This document shows, piece after piece, positions 32,439-40,519 of a stretch of 64,000 nt of DNA; the stretch's first letter is position 1; every line of letters starts with the position of its first letter. Source of the DNA: CALAED01 sp036555725 (GTDB taxonomy: Bacteria > Actinomycetota > Actinomycetes > Streptosporangiales > Streptosporangiaceae); NCBI GenBank assembly GCA_036555725.1, contig DATBKU010000043.1, positions 62,001 to 126,000 on the forward strand, read 5' to 3'. Position numbers and translations under genes: made by a program. Below the pieces are notes generated by a model. It made no database searches and was not told the DNA's origin. It saw nothing but the letters and a program-made list of their open reading frames with translations.

Positions 32439-33529
32439 CCGCGCATCGGCTCGATGAAGTCGAAGGCCACCAGCTCCCGAACGACCTCATCGACATCCAC
32501 CGCGACGTCGGCTTCCGGACGACCGAGCGACGCGGCGGCGTGCCGGGCGATGTGGTCCGCCGTCCAGCGCCCGTCCGCGCAGCCGTACACCAGCGCGGCG
32601 ACCGGGCTGAGGTCGACGGCCCGGCCGTCCAGCCGCAGCGCCACCACCTGTCCCGTGTACTGCCGCCTCAGCCGGCTGCCGAGCACCCGCTCGACGCGCC
32701 GGCCGTCGCTTTCCTCCGGAGGCAGGACCAGCGTGTCGTAGCCGCAGGAGAGCTGGACACAGCAGTTCAACGTCTCCGCCCGATGTAGGAGCATCCGGAT
32801 GTGCGCGTCGAGGTCGCCGTCGCCTGGCCCGCGGACACCTGTTTCATAGTCCGCGACGAGCCGGCTGCCGCCGGCGTGCTTCAGCACCCGTTTGTGCCGC
32901 CATTTCTCCTGCGGGTTGGTGTCGCCGAGGCTCGCCAGGTAGGAGTCGATCGAGTAGTCGAACGCCAGCCTGGCCTGCAGAAGAGCGTCATACGGGCGGC
33001 CCGCGAAGTGGCGCGTCACCGCGTCCGTGCAGTACGACTCGGCGCCCATCGCGCGGTTCTGGGTGAGGTAGCGCGAGAGCATCTCCGGGTCGATCGTTGC
33101 GCGCAGCTCCGCGAAGCGCTCGTGCCCGCACAGCGGGATGCCGATCCGCATCCGGTGCAGGAACTGAATCGCCGTTGGCCAGATCTCCATGGTCGGCCGT
33201 AGCTCGTGGTAGCGGACCGCGGCGGCCGCCCACTGCACGTCCTCCGGGCGCCAGTACCAGACGACAACGCGGATAGCGTCGCCGCCGACGTAATGATGGG
33301 CGGGGACGCGCTGCCCGTCCGGCGGGACGGCGTAGCCTCCGGTCGGCTGGAGGCCCTCCGGGATATCGCCGATGACGTAGACGTTGTAGTTGGAGCCCTG
33401 CGAGGCCCATCCCTCGGCCACCGAGCCGCTGAGGAACGCGGTCTGCGCCCCGTCCAGCGGAACGCCTTCGAGCAGCCGGCCCAGCTCCTTGTCGTCGGTG
33501 CCGGGCACGTGGACGTCGAGTGCGGTCAT
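32435..33529 (-). CDS. Nucleotidyltransferase-like protein with C-terminal PqqD/RRE-like domain
   Basis: The 364-residue protein begins with a nucleotidyltransferase-like pattern, TAFLSGSVAEGWASQGSNYNVYVIGD, close to the G-S-x-A-x-G...S-D-x-D-x-x-x motif of the fold. The acidic metal ligands look replaced by asparagine (SNYNVYVI). The middle is helical. The last 75 residues resemble PqqD: VVALRLDGRAVDLSPVAALVYGCADGRWTADHIARH, followed by a winged-helix-like end. PqqD-like domains (RREs) bind RiPP leader peptides, so this is one of the clearest hints that a peptide is processed here. ATG 33529 lies four bases after the upstream stop. Its own stop overlaps the ATPase start. Confidence 0.72.
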   Translation of the reverse strand: MTALDVHVPGTDDKELGRLLEGVPLDGAQTAFLSGSVAEGWASQGSNYNVYVIGDIPEGLQPTGGYAVPPDGQRVPAHHYVGGDAIRVVVWYWRPEDVQWAAAAVRYHELRPTMEIWPTAIQFLHRMRIGIPLCGHERFAELRATIDPEMLSRYLTQNRAMGAESYCTDAVTRHFAGRPYDALLQARLAFDYSIDSYLASLGDTNPQEKWRHKRVLKHAGGSRLVADYETGVRGPGDGDLDAHIRMLLHRAETLNCCVQLSCGYDTLVLPPEESDGRRVERVLGSRLRRQYTGQVVALRLDGRAVDLSPVAALVYGCADGRWTADHIARHAAASLGRPEADVAVDVDEVVRELVAFDFIEPMRG

Positions 33530-33533
33530 GGCC

Positions 33534-34916
33534 TCACGCTCCGTTGTGGCTTTTCGTGGCGGTCTGGCCGGCCAGATCGAGCGCGGCCCGCGCGTGGCCC
33601 GGTTCGATGCGGTACATGACGGTCGGCAGGAACGGCTCCCCGGAGAGGGTTACCAGGTCACCCGCAGCGGTGGGGATCACCGTGATGCCGGGGGCGAGGT
33701 CGTACGCCGGTACTGTCTCCGCGGCCTTTCCCGTGACCTCCTCGGCGGCGTTTCCGGCGCCGTCCTCCTCCAGCAGCCTCCCGACCATGTCTGTTGGGAG
33801 GAGCCGGACGCAGGTCCACGGGTTCACCTCGAGCCGGAACGGCCGACCCCCTCTGCCGGCGCCGGCCAGGGCGGGTCGGAGCGGGCGGCGGTAGTAGCGG
33901 TACGCCGAGGCCGCCATCTTGACCGCACTCGGGAGCGACGCGCGCCGTCCGATTCCGTAGGCATGCCGGACGGTGACAGCCGTCCTGCGCCGCCACACTT
34001 TCTTCTCCAGATGGGGCGCGGGCTCGCGCGGTAGCGCGCCGGCCACGTAGACCGCATCTAGTCCCGCCCGCACCGACTCATCGATCGCGTACAGCTCCGT
34101 TAGCCGCCCGAGCATTACGTCGAGGCTGCCGAGCAACCCCACCGAGCCGAGCGTCCGCCGCACCCGGGCCCAGTCGAAGTCCGGCTTGGCCAGGCATAGA
34201 TACAGGTCGTTCAGGGTCTTCATGTCGACGAAATGGTCACCTGCGGCGTTGGCGACCGTGCAGCACAGGTTGTCCTCGTCCTCCAGAAGCGGAATGGGAC
34301 TTCCCTGGACGTGCCGTGGCCGGGACGGGACGAACGACGCGCAATGCCGGACGGAGTACGCGCCGAAGTGCACGTCCACATACGTGAGATCGTCGCGGGT
34401 GGGTTCGAGCATGAGGACGCCATAGAGCCGGCTGCTGTCGTCCTTCTTGAACCAGGGCAGCTCGAACGACGCGAACCGATAGCCGTAGCCGGCGCGCAGC
34501 CGCTGCTGCACTTGAACCGACTCTTCGGCGTCCGCCACCCAGGCGTCGACGTCGGTGACGTCGCGGAGCTCCGGATCGGGATACCACATGCGTGCGGCGA
34601 CACCCTTCATCCCGGCGACGGAGACGCCAACCGAGGCGCCCACGTCCGCGAGCACGCCGAGCACCGCGGTGATGGCCACCGTCCGCTTGCGCGCCGCGGC
34701 GATGCTCTCGCTGAGCGCCTCGCGCAACGCCGTGGCCGCCGCGCCGGGGGCGTCTTCGAACCTGGACGCCGCGAGCTGGAGCACCTTGTGCCGGCGCAGC
34801 AACGCGGCGGCACCCGCCCGGTCGGCGTCCACGGCCGCCAGCGAGTTCTCCAGGGAGACAGCAGGGGCCAGCGCCCCCATCGACAGGACCGCCCGTACGC
34901 GCGGGTTCAAGCTCAT
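33534..34916 (-). CDS. NTP_transf_5-like (PF14907-type) nucleotidyltransferase family protein
   Basis: The protein of about 460 residues carries SVAGMKGVAARMWYPDPELRDVTDVDAWV split over residues of about 100-130. This is the lysine-glycine plus R-x2-D-x-D pattern of the uncharacterised nucleotidyltransferase family often found in lasso peptide and other RiPP clusters. The acidic pair D-x-D is intact, unlike the neighbouring protein. The middle region (PIPLLEDEDNLCCTVAN, HFVDMKTLNDLYLCL) matches the helical part of the family. The C-terminal 100 residues are an extra domain of unknown kind. ATG 34916 overlaps the upstream kinase-like stop by four bases. A role in phosphorylating or nucleotidylating a product is possible but unproven. 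Confidence 0.78.
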   Translation of the reverse strand: MSLNPRVRAVLSMGALAPAVSLENSLAAVDADRAGAAALLRRHKVLQLAASRFEDAPGAAATALREALSESIAAARKRTVAITAVLGVLADVGASVGVSVAGMKGVAARMWYPDPELRDVTDVDAWVADAEESVQVQQRLRAGYGYRFASFELPWFKKDDSSRLYGVLMLEPTRDDLTYVDVHFGAYSVRHCASFVPSRPRHVQGSPIPLLEDEDNLCCTVANAAGDHFVDMKTLNDLYLCLAKPDFDWARVRRTLGSVGLLGSLDVMLGRLTELYAIDESVRAGLDAVYVAGALPREPAPHLEKKVWRRRTAVTVRHAYGIGRRASLPSAVKMAASAYRYYRRPLRPALAGAGRGGRPFRLEVNPWTCVRLLPTDMVGRLLEEDGAGNAAEEVTGKAAETVPAYDLAPGITVIPTAAGDLVTLSGEPFLPTVMYRIEPGHARAALDLAGQTATKSHNGA

Positions 34917-35611
34917 CGCCGGACGCCGCCCGCGAGTTGCTTCATGGGCCCCACCTTCGGCCCGGCGACCTCCTCCACCACCCGGACGATCTGTCCGGCC
35001 ACGGCGTCCACCGGCGGGGAGCCGTCCACCAGCCGGATGGGGATGCCGTCGACGTAGCGGTTGAGGACCAGCTCGCGCACGCCTTCCTGCATGCGCCGGT
35101 ACCCCTCCCACGTCAACTCGCCCATGGCCTCGTAGTACTTACAGCTCTCCCCACCACGGCGCCAGGCCGTCTCCAGCGGCACGTCCAGCCACACCACCAG
35201 GTCCGGGCGGGGCAGCTGCCGACCGAGCGCTTCGAGTACCGCCGCCCCCGGCGAGCCGAGCAGCTCCTCCTTCGCCCGAACGCGATAGTGCAGCGAATCG
35301 GCGATCACGAGACGGCCCCGGTCCAACTCCGGAAGGAGCCGGTATTCGTACAACAGGCTCAGCATGTGCACGAACCAGCTCGTCCGGCCCAGCGGACCCA
35401 TCGGCTCGCAGAAGACGCGCGGATGGGTCTCCAGGGCGAAGTTCAGGTAGTCGAGGCCGGGCAGCGGCAGCAGGTCGGCGGGGTCGATCGAACCCGAGGG
35501 CCAGTCCGGGCGCAGCCGCCTCAGCTCCCGCAGGACGGAGGACTTGCCCGCGTTGTCCGGGCCGACGAGCACGACGAGCGCGCCGCGGCCTGCCTCGTTG
35601 TCGGCGTTCAT
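34913..35611 (-). CDS. Thymidylate-kinase-like P-loop kinase
   Basis: The protein of about 232 residues starts with the P-loop LVVLVGPDNAGKSSVLREL and has the deoxynucleoside/thymidylate-kinase pattern: LVIADSLHYRVRAKEELLG (the DR-type motif after strand 3, here with DSLHYR), DLVVWLDVPLETAWRRGG (lid and base-binding helix) and a C-terminal helix. Housekeeping thymidylate kinases differ in the DRY and LID motifs, so this is a specialised paralogue. It is the first gene of a six-gene operon in which all junctions overlap or nearly touch. ATG 35611 has GAGGAG seven bases upstream. The substrate is unknown; it could be a nucleotide or a small-molecule/peptide acceptor. Confidence 0.78.
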   Translation of the reverse strand: MNADNEAGRGALVVLVGPDNAGKSSVLRELRRLRPDWPSGSIDPADLLPLPGLDYLNFALETHPRVFCEPMGPLGRTSWFVHMLSLLYEYRLLPELDRGRLVIADSLHYRVRAKEELLGSPGAAVLEALGRQLPRPDLVVWLDVPLETAWRRGGESCKYYEAMGELTWEGYRRMQEGVRELVLNRYVDGIPIRLVDGSPPVDAVAGQIVRVVEEVAGPKVGPMKQLAGGVRR

Positions 35612-35923
35612 CTCATACTCCTCACGCGTGCGGGAAGGCCGTGTCCGCAGCCGGTCGAGGGCGTTTGCGTGCCAGGCGAGCGGCTCCGCCAGACCACACA
35701 CGTCGCCCCCCTCAAAGCGTTAGGAACGAAGCTTGGAAATTTGACATCCGCCATTGAAATGCTAGCAAGTGCGCGTTGTCGATCAAGTCTTGACAGGAGA
35801 AATGCCCCCACCTATTCTGACGGTCCACTTTCCGGTCTCATTTATGGGGACTGATGCCATCTACTTTAGGATGTCTCTTTTATCGGAGATAGCGAGGCGG
35901 AGCCGAGTGGCTAAGGTGCATCC
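35612..35923. other. Divergent non-coding stretch between the exporter operon and the unknown gene
   Basis: This 312-base stretch separates two divergent units. Its right half is clearly less GC-rich than the surrounding genes (about 35730-35900). It contains a good plus-strand promoter at 35790-35818. A weaker minus-strand possibility, TTGATC with TAGCAT 16 bases on, lies near 35765-35790 on the opposite strand. No gene was recognised. Confidence 0.6.
35790..35818 (+). promoter_or_regulatory. Sigma-70/HrdB-type promoter upstream of the unknown gene
   Basis: TTGACA (35790-35795) and TATTCT (35813-35818) are separated by exactly 17 bases, close to the consensus of principal sigma factor promoters. 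Transcription would begin near 35825, giving an untranslated leader of about 100 bases before ATG 35924. Confidence 0.65.
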
Positions 35924-36877
35924 ATGGCTTCAACGCATTCGGTCGGCAACGGCCCCTTCACCAGATTCAGCCGCAGCCAGCCTCCCATGGATGCCGCCAT
36001 CCGGGTCAGCGCCGAGATGGTCGCTGTGGCGGATCCTCCGCAAAGCCTGGTCGACCTCGTGGCCGCACGCCTCTGGGGTGGCCCGCAAGCGTACCGCATG
36101 GCCCTGCTGTACGACGTCGTCCCGGCCTTCCAAGAGGCACATGGAATGCCATTCGATCGCGCCGTTGAATCGGTAAGAGTCTTCCGCAGAAACTTGTGTC
36201 ATCGCGTCTTCGAAAAGGTGCTTCGCGATTTTCCAGACGTAGTCAACCCGCTCGACATCGCACTCGATCCCATCGAATTCGACCTGGACGGGTATCAGGT
36301 CAACATCGACTTCATGAATGAGGGCCTGGATTTCAGCTCTAACAAACAGGCCCACTTCGACATCGTCGAACCCCTCGGGTCCAACCTCTACGGCCCGAAC
36401 ATCGGCGTCATGGGCGGGCTGCCGACCTTCTCCGACGGTCACGCGTACTGCCGCGACTACGGCCTGAAGATCACCGAGATCCTCGACAAGATCCCCGGAA
36501 CGCGGAACATCACTTTCGCCCCCGAACACTACCGGCCCCTTATCGAGGACTACTCCGTCGCCTTCGAGGTCGACATGGTGCACGATATGCCGTTCACCGT
36601 GCTCATAAACCGCGTCGAGGAGGCGGGACTGTTGCATGGCGCGACTGCGGTGCAGGCCGCCGAGCCGCTCGCAGACGCTCGCCGCCCGATCGGGCACTAT
36701 GCCTTCGACAATGTCACCGACGAGGCGGCCGCTCAGTGGTATGCCGAACTCCGGCAACCACCGGCACGCTCATCGGGCGACACATCCGCGACCAAGCCAC
36801 TTATCCCGGCCGGCCTAGGACCCATCCGCGAGCCGCGGGTCATCCGCATCGTTCCGACCGGCCAGGGGGGAGCCTGA
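35924..36877 (+). CDS. Unrecognised 317-residue protein
   Basis: I do not recognise this protein. It is soluble, with no signal peptide or membrane segments. It has a helical N-terminal third (SLVDLVAARLWGGPQAYRMALLYD) and a beta-rich middle, with FDLDGYQVNIDFMNEGLDF, KQAHFDIVEPLGSNLYGPN and FSDGHAYCRDYG. The HFD and later EHY histidines could be metal ligands of a cupin or 2-oxoglutarate oxygenase-like barrel, but the pattern is not clear enough to call. The C-terminal 45 residues are Pro/Ala-rich and probably disordered. The start has AAGGTG upstream and a good promoter about 100 bases before it. Its TGA overlaps the ATG of a 45-residue ORF (TGATG), so the two are probably coupled. Confidence 0.75.
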   Translation: MASTHSVGNGPFTRFSRSQPPMDAAIRVSAEMVAVADPPQSLVDLVAARLWGGPQAYRMALLYDVVPAFQEAHGMPFDRAVESVRVFRRNLCHRVFEKVLRDFPDVVNPLDIALDPIEFDLDGYQVNIDFMNEGLDFSSNKQAHFDIVEPLGSNLYGPNIGVMGGLPTFSDGHAYCRDYGLKITEILDKIPGTRNITFAPEHYRPLIEDYSVAFEVDMVHDMPFTVLINRVEEAGLLHGATAVQAAEPLADARRPIGHYAFDNVTDEAAAQWYAELRQPPARSSGDTSATKPLIPAGLGPIREPRVIRIVPTGQGGA

Positions 36878-37014
36878 TGCCCGAGTCCGTGAGGTGGGAA
36901 AGCGACCCGTTCGAGTGTCCATCTCGCGCTGTCGAACACCGCACCCCCGGCCCGCGGCCGCCACCCACCTGTTCGGCCGACGACGAACCCTATTTCGTCC
37001 GATCTGAGAGATGA
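36877..37014 (+). CDS. 45-residue ORF translationally coupled to the unknown gene
   Basis: ATG 36877 overlaps the stop of the preceding gene in TGATG and has the purine-rich GGGGGGAG just upstream, so translation by coupling is likely. The peptide has two cysteines (FECPS and PTCSA), a proline-rich middle (PGPRPPP) and ends in PYFVRSER. It resembles no family I know. In a cluster with peptide-modifying enzymes it is a secondary precursor candidate, but it may also be a small partner protein. It is followed by about 100 bases of non-coding sequence before the LuxR gene. Confidence 0.5.
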   Translation: MPESVRWESDPFECPSRAVEHRTPGPRPPPTCSADDEPYFVRSER

Positions 37015-37118
37015 TTTCGAATGACTCTGGTGGTCGCCGTCGCCAGGTCATCCAGATGACCGGCGAACCGGCTGCCGGGACGGATCGATGAGAACAAAAT
37101 ATGTCCAAGCCGTAGATA

Positions 37119-37919
37119 GTGTCCGACACAAGAGCTGACCAAGATCGCGACGTCCATGGCGCACCGTACGTTGAATTGAGTCGAACCTTGATAAATATCG
37201 ACTCCCAGCCGAAGGGAAACACCGGCAGGCCCGGTCGCTCTTCGAACCTTCCACGCAGCGTGGTATTGCTTCACGACGACTCCCTGGTGATGCGCGGCGC
37301 CCTGCAGGCACTGGAATCCGCCAGCCAACTGTTCGCGGTGACTGGAGTCCGCTCCGCGGTCGAAGTTAACCGTCTCCTAGCCAACCAACCCGGCCGAGCC
37401 GACATTTTGATCGTCGCGTTGCCCGAGGGCCCGGATCCCGCGTACCTCGCCCAGATCAGCGTATGGGCGAGGTCGATGCTGGTACTGGCCATCTCGCGCG
37501 CCGCCGACCCCCACCTCGTCTGGGCGCTGGTGGACGCCGGGGTGCACGGGCATCTGGATATTGACCTGGAGCCAGAGGCCCTCTTCGCCGCGCTCAACAT
37601 GATCGCCCGCGGTCGCTTTCTGCTGTCCGGCTCCACCCGCAGCGAGCTGTTCCGCGCGACGTCCGACACATCCGAGCGTCCTGCGCCGCCACCGGTTCCC
37701 GCCGTGCTGGGCGAACTGACCGAACGCGAGGGCCAGGTGCTCGGGCTCGTCGCCGAGGGCTGGACGCACAAGGAGATCAGCTCAAGGCTGGGTCTGTCCA
37801 AGGCGACGGTGGACACCTACGTCCAGCGCATCCGACAAAAGCTCGGTCTTCGCAACAAGGCGGAGCTCACCCGGGTGGCCCTCCAGTACGGAATCACGGG
37901 CAACGGCGCCGCCGACTGA
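37119..37919 (+). CDS. LuxR family (NarL-type) response-regulator-like transcription factor
   Basis: The 266-residue protein has a C-terminal LuxR helix-turn-helix: LTEREGQVLGLVAEGWTHKEISSRLGLSKATVDTYVQRIRQKLG, split over residues of about 200-245. The N-terminal half folds like a receiver domain (SVVLLHDDSLVMRGALQALES, ADILIVALPEG, VDAGVHGHLDIDLEPEALFAAL). The conserved phosphoacceptor Asp on strand 3 appears replaced by A-L (IVALPEG), so phosphorylation is unlikely and ligand or protein control is more likely. The GTG start lacks a strong ribosome site; internal starts are possible. No histidine kinase is adjacent, so it is an orphan regulator at the edge of the accessory region. Confidence 0.88.
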   Translation: MSDTRADQDRDVHGAPYVELSRTLINIDSQPKGNTGRPGRSSNLPRSVVLLHDDSLVMRGALQALESASQLFAVTGVRSAVEVNRLLANQPGRADILIVALPEGPDPAYLAQISVWARSMLVLAISRAADPHLVWALVDAGVHGHLDIDLEPEALFAALNMIARGRFLLSGSTRSELFRATSDTSERPAPPPVPAVLGELTEREGQVLGLVAEGWTHKEISSRLGLSKATVDTYVQRIRQKLGLRNKAELTRVALQYGITGNGAAD

Positions 37920-38017
37920 CAGACTCCAGGGCCCGTCCGAGGGCGCCACCGTCCACCTCCGGCCCATCACTCGGGCGAGGTCACTGGCGTCCGCTGACCG
38001 GGCGGCCGCGTGGGCTC

Positions 38018-40405
38018 CTACTCGAAGGTGGGAGTGGGCTCCGGCGCGGCCGGCGGTGTGAACCGGGGTATCGGATCGCCGGGAGGCGGCGGCGGGCGAC
38101 GGCCCTTCTTGGGCTTGCCGTTGCTGATGTAGATCGTGACGGTCGAGTCGGGGTCGACCTTGGACCCGGGCCCGGGGGTGGTGCCCGCGACCGTGCCCGC
38201 CCGGTACCGGTCGGACGGCACCCGCTTGGGCGCGATCCGTACCTCGAAGCCCAGGTCGCGCAGCTTGCTCATGGCCGCGGACGGCGAGAGCCCGCGAACG
38301 TCCGGCACGCGCTCGGAGTCCTCGCCCGAGCCCTTGCGGAAGTACTCCGACGACGGGCGGTAGAACCCGTGGGCCGCCTTCCCCCTCAACGCGCCGATCA
38401 TGGTGTCGTGCCAGATCGGCCCGGGGATCACCGCGCCGTACACCGGCCCGTAACACGTGCCGTTCATGCACAGGCTGTCCATCGGGTGCGCGTAGCCGCC
38501 GCGCGGGTCGCCGACCCAGACCGCCGCCGCGAGGTCCGGCGTATACCCGGCGAACCAGGCCGCCGAGAAATTGTCCACCGTGCCCGTCTTGGCGGCCGCC
38601 GGTCGTCCGATGCCGAGCCCGGCGCCGGTGCCGTCGGTGAGCACCCCGCGCAGCACGTAGCTGACCGCGTCCGCGACGCCCTTGCGGATCGCCTGGTGGC
38701 AGTCGGCGCTCGGCACCTGGAGGCGCCTCCCAGAGGCGTCGGTGATCTTCTTGATCGCGATCGGCGAGCAGTACTCGCCGCGGGCGCCGAAGGCCGCGTA
38801 GGCCGCCGCCATCCGTACCGGCGAGACCTCGTTGGAGCCCAGGGTCAGCGAGCCGACCTGGTGCAGCGGCGTGCCGTCGGCGCGGCGCATGCCGAGCCGC
38901 GCGGCCATCTTCGCCGTGTCGCAGAGCCCGACCTTCTTCTCCAGGGCGAGGAAGAACGTGTTGACCGAGTGGTGGGTGCCGGTGAGGATGCTGAACTTCC
39001 GGCCGCCCTCGCCGTCGCCGGCGTTCTTCAGGCCCGGCTCGGGGATGCTGACCGACTTGCCGTCGCAGGTCCGCAGGCCGGTGGTCGTGTAGCGGCGGGG
39101 CGCCATCAGCCGCTCGCCGAACGGCAGCCCCTCGTTGAGCGCGGCGGCCAGGGTGAACACCTTGAACGTCGAGCCCGACTGCATGCCGACGCTGGTGCCG
39201 TGTGAGGCGTCGGCGGCGAAGTTGATCCAGGTCTTGCCGCGCTCCTTGTCGGGACCCAGCTTGCGGTCGACGACCATGCCCTTGATCTCGCCGGTGCCCG
39301 GTTTGACCAGCACCTCGGCCGCCGCCTTGTGCGCGCTGTTGTGCGGCGGCACGTGCCGGTCGACGGCCCGCTGGGCGGCCCGCTGCGCGTGCCAGTCGAG
39401 CGTGGTCTGGATGGTCAGCCCGCCGCGTTGCAGCAGCCGCAGCCGCTCCTGCGTGGTGGCGCCGAACACCGGGTTGGTGAGGACCTCGCGCTGCACGTAG
39501 TCGCAGAAATACGGCGCCTTGCTGGTCACGCAGCCGTTCGGCGTGTCATGCAGGTGCAGGCCCAAAGGCCGCTGGGCGGCCGCCCGCGCGTCGGCCGCCG
39601 ACGCCCAGCCGAGCTGGACCATGCGATCGATTACGGTGTTGCGGCGCTGCCTGGCCGCGCCCGGATGCAGCCGCGGGTTGTACGCGTACGGATAGCGGAC
39701 CACCCCGGCGAGCGTGGCCGCCTCGGCGAGCGTCAGGCGCGCGGCCGGCTTGGCGAAGTACCGGTGGGCCGCGGCCTCGATGCCGTACGCCCCGTCGCCG
39801 AAGTAGGCGATGTTGAGGTAGCGGCGCAGGATCTCGTCCTTGGGCAGCGTCTGCTCGATCGCCATGGCGTACCGCAGTTCGCGCACCTTCCGCGCGGGGC
39901 TTACCTCGAGCGCCGCGCGCCGCTGCTCGTCGGTCTCCGCGCTCTCGAACAGCACATTCTTGACGTACTGCTGGGTCAGCCCGGAGCCGCCCTGCGTGGT
40001 GCTGCCCGCCTGCATGTTGTGCACGAGTGCGCGGACGGTGCCCTTGGTGTCGAGCGCGCCGTGCTCGTAGAACCGGCTGTCCTCGATCGCGAGGACGGCC
40101 TCCCGGGCGACCGGGGCCACCTGGTCGAGGCGTACCTCGATCCGGTTCTCGTAGAAGAACGTGGCGATCAGGGAGCCGTCGGCGGCAAGGATGCGGGACC
40201 GCTGCGGCAGCGGCGGAGTGCGCAGATCGCTCGGCATGCTCTGGAACCAGTCGGCGGACTCACGCGCCCCGACGCCGGCTGTGCACGCGAGGGGCAGGAT
40301 GAGCAGCGCGGCGAGAATCCCGGCGAAGACCCCTGCCCCCGCCAGCCCGCCGATCGCCCCGATCGCACGGAGCGGACTCTTCGGCGATCGGACCTTTTTC
40401 GCCAC
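38018..40405 (-). CDS. Class A penicillin-binding protein with PASTA domain
   Basis: The 795-residue bifunctional cell-wall enzyme has an N-terminal membrane anchor (about residues 15-45). A GT51 transglycosylase domain follows, with AVLAIEDSRFYEHGALD and GGSGLTQQYVKNVL. The transpeptidase domain has SxxK at SGSTFKVF, SxN in HHSVNTFF and KTG in AAKTGTVDN. One PASTA repeat comes next (VPDVRGLSPSAAMSKLRDLGF), then a Pro-rich tail. It polymerises and crosslinks peptidoglycan outside the membrane. The GTG start gives VAKKVRSPKSP. It lies on the same strand as mazG and mfd and belongs to the core block. In mycobacteria this position differs, so it may be lineage-specific. Confidence 0.95.
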   Translation of the reverse strand: MAKKVRSPKSPLRAIGAIGGLAGAGVFAGILAALLILPLACTAGVGARESADWFQSMPSDLRTPPLPQRSRILAADGSLIATFFYENRIEVRLDQVAPVAREAVLAIEDSRFYEHGALDTKGTVRALVHNMQAGSTTQGGSGLTQQYVKNVLFESAETDEQRRAALEVSPARKVRELRYAMAIEQTLPKDEILRRYLNIAYFGDGAYGIEAAAHRYFAKPAARLTLAEAATLAGVVRYPYAYNPRLHPGAARQRRNTVIDRMVQLGWASAADARAAAQRPLGLHLHDTPNGCVTSKAPYFCDYVQREVLTNPVFGATTQERLRLLQRGGLTIQTTLDWHAQRAAQRAVDRHVPPHNSAHKAAAEVLVKPGTGEIKGMVVDRKLGPDKERGKTWINFAADASHGTSVGMQSGSTFKVFTLAAALNEGLPFGERLMAPRRYTTTGLRTCDGKSVSIPEPGLKNAGDGEGGRKFSILTGTHHSVNTFFLALEKKVGLCDTAKMAARLGMRRADGTPLHQVGSLTLGSNEVSPVRMAAAYAAFGARGEYCSPIAIKKITDASGRRLQVPSADCHQAIRKGVADAVSYVLRGVLTDGTGAGLGIGRPAAAKTGTVDNFSAAWFAGYTPDLAAAVWVGDPRGGYAHPMDSLCMNGTCYGPVYGAVIPGPIWHDTMIGALRGKAAHGFYRPSSEYFRKGSGEDSERVPDVRGLSPSAAMSKLRDLGFEVRIAPKRVPSDRYRAGTVAGTTPGPGSKVDPDSTVTIYISNGKPKKGRRPPPPPGDPIPRFTPPAAPEPTPTFE

Positions 40406-40519
40406 AATGATCAGCGTAAGGTTGCCAGATTTCGCTCTCCTAACGAAATCTGCGCCCGGCTTCGGCCATTTCGCGCTGAGCGCCCGGCGCTCTCACCGGC
40501 ACTGACTTGGACAAGCCGG

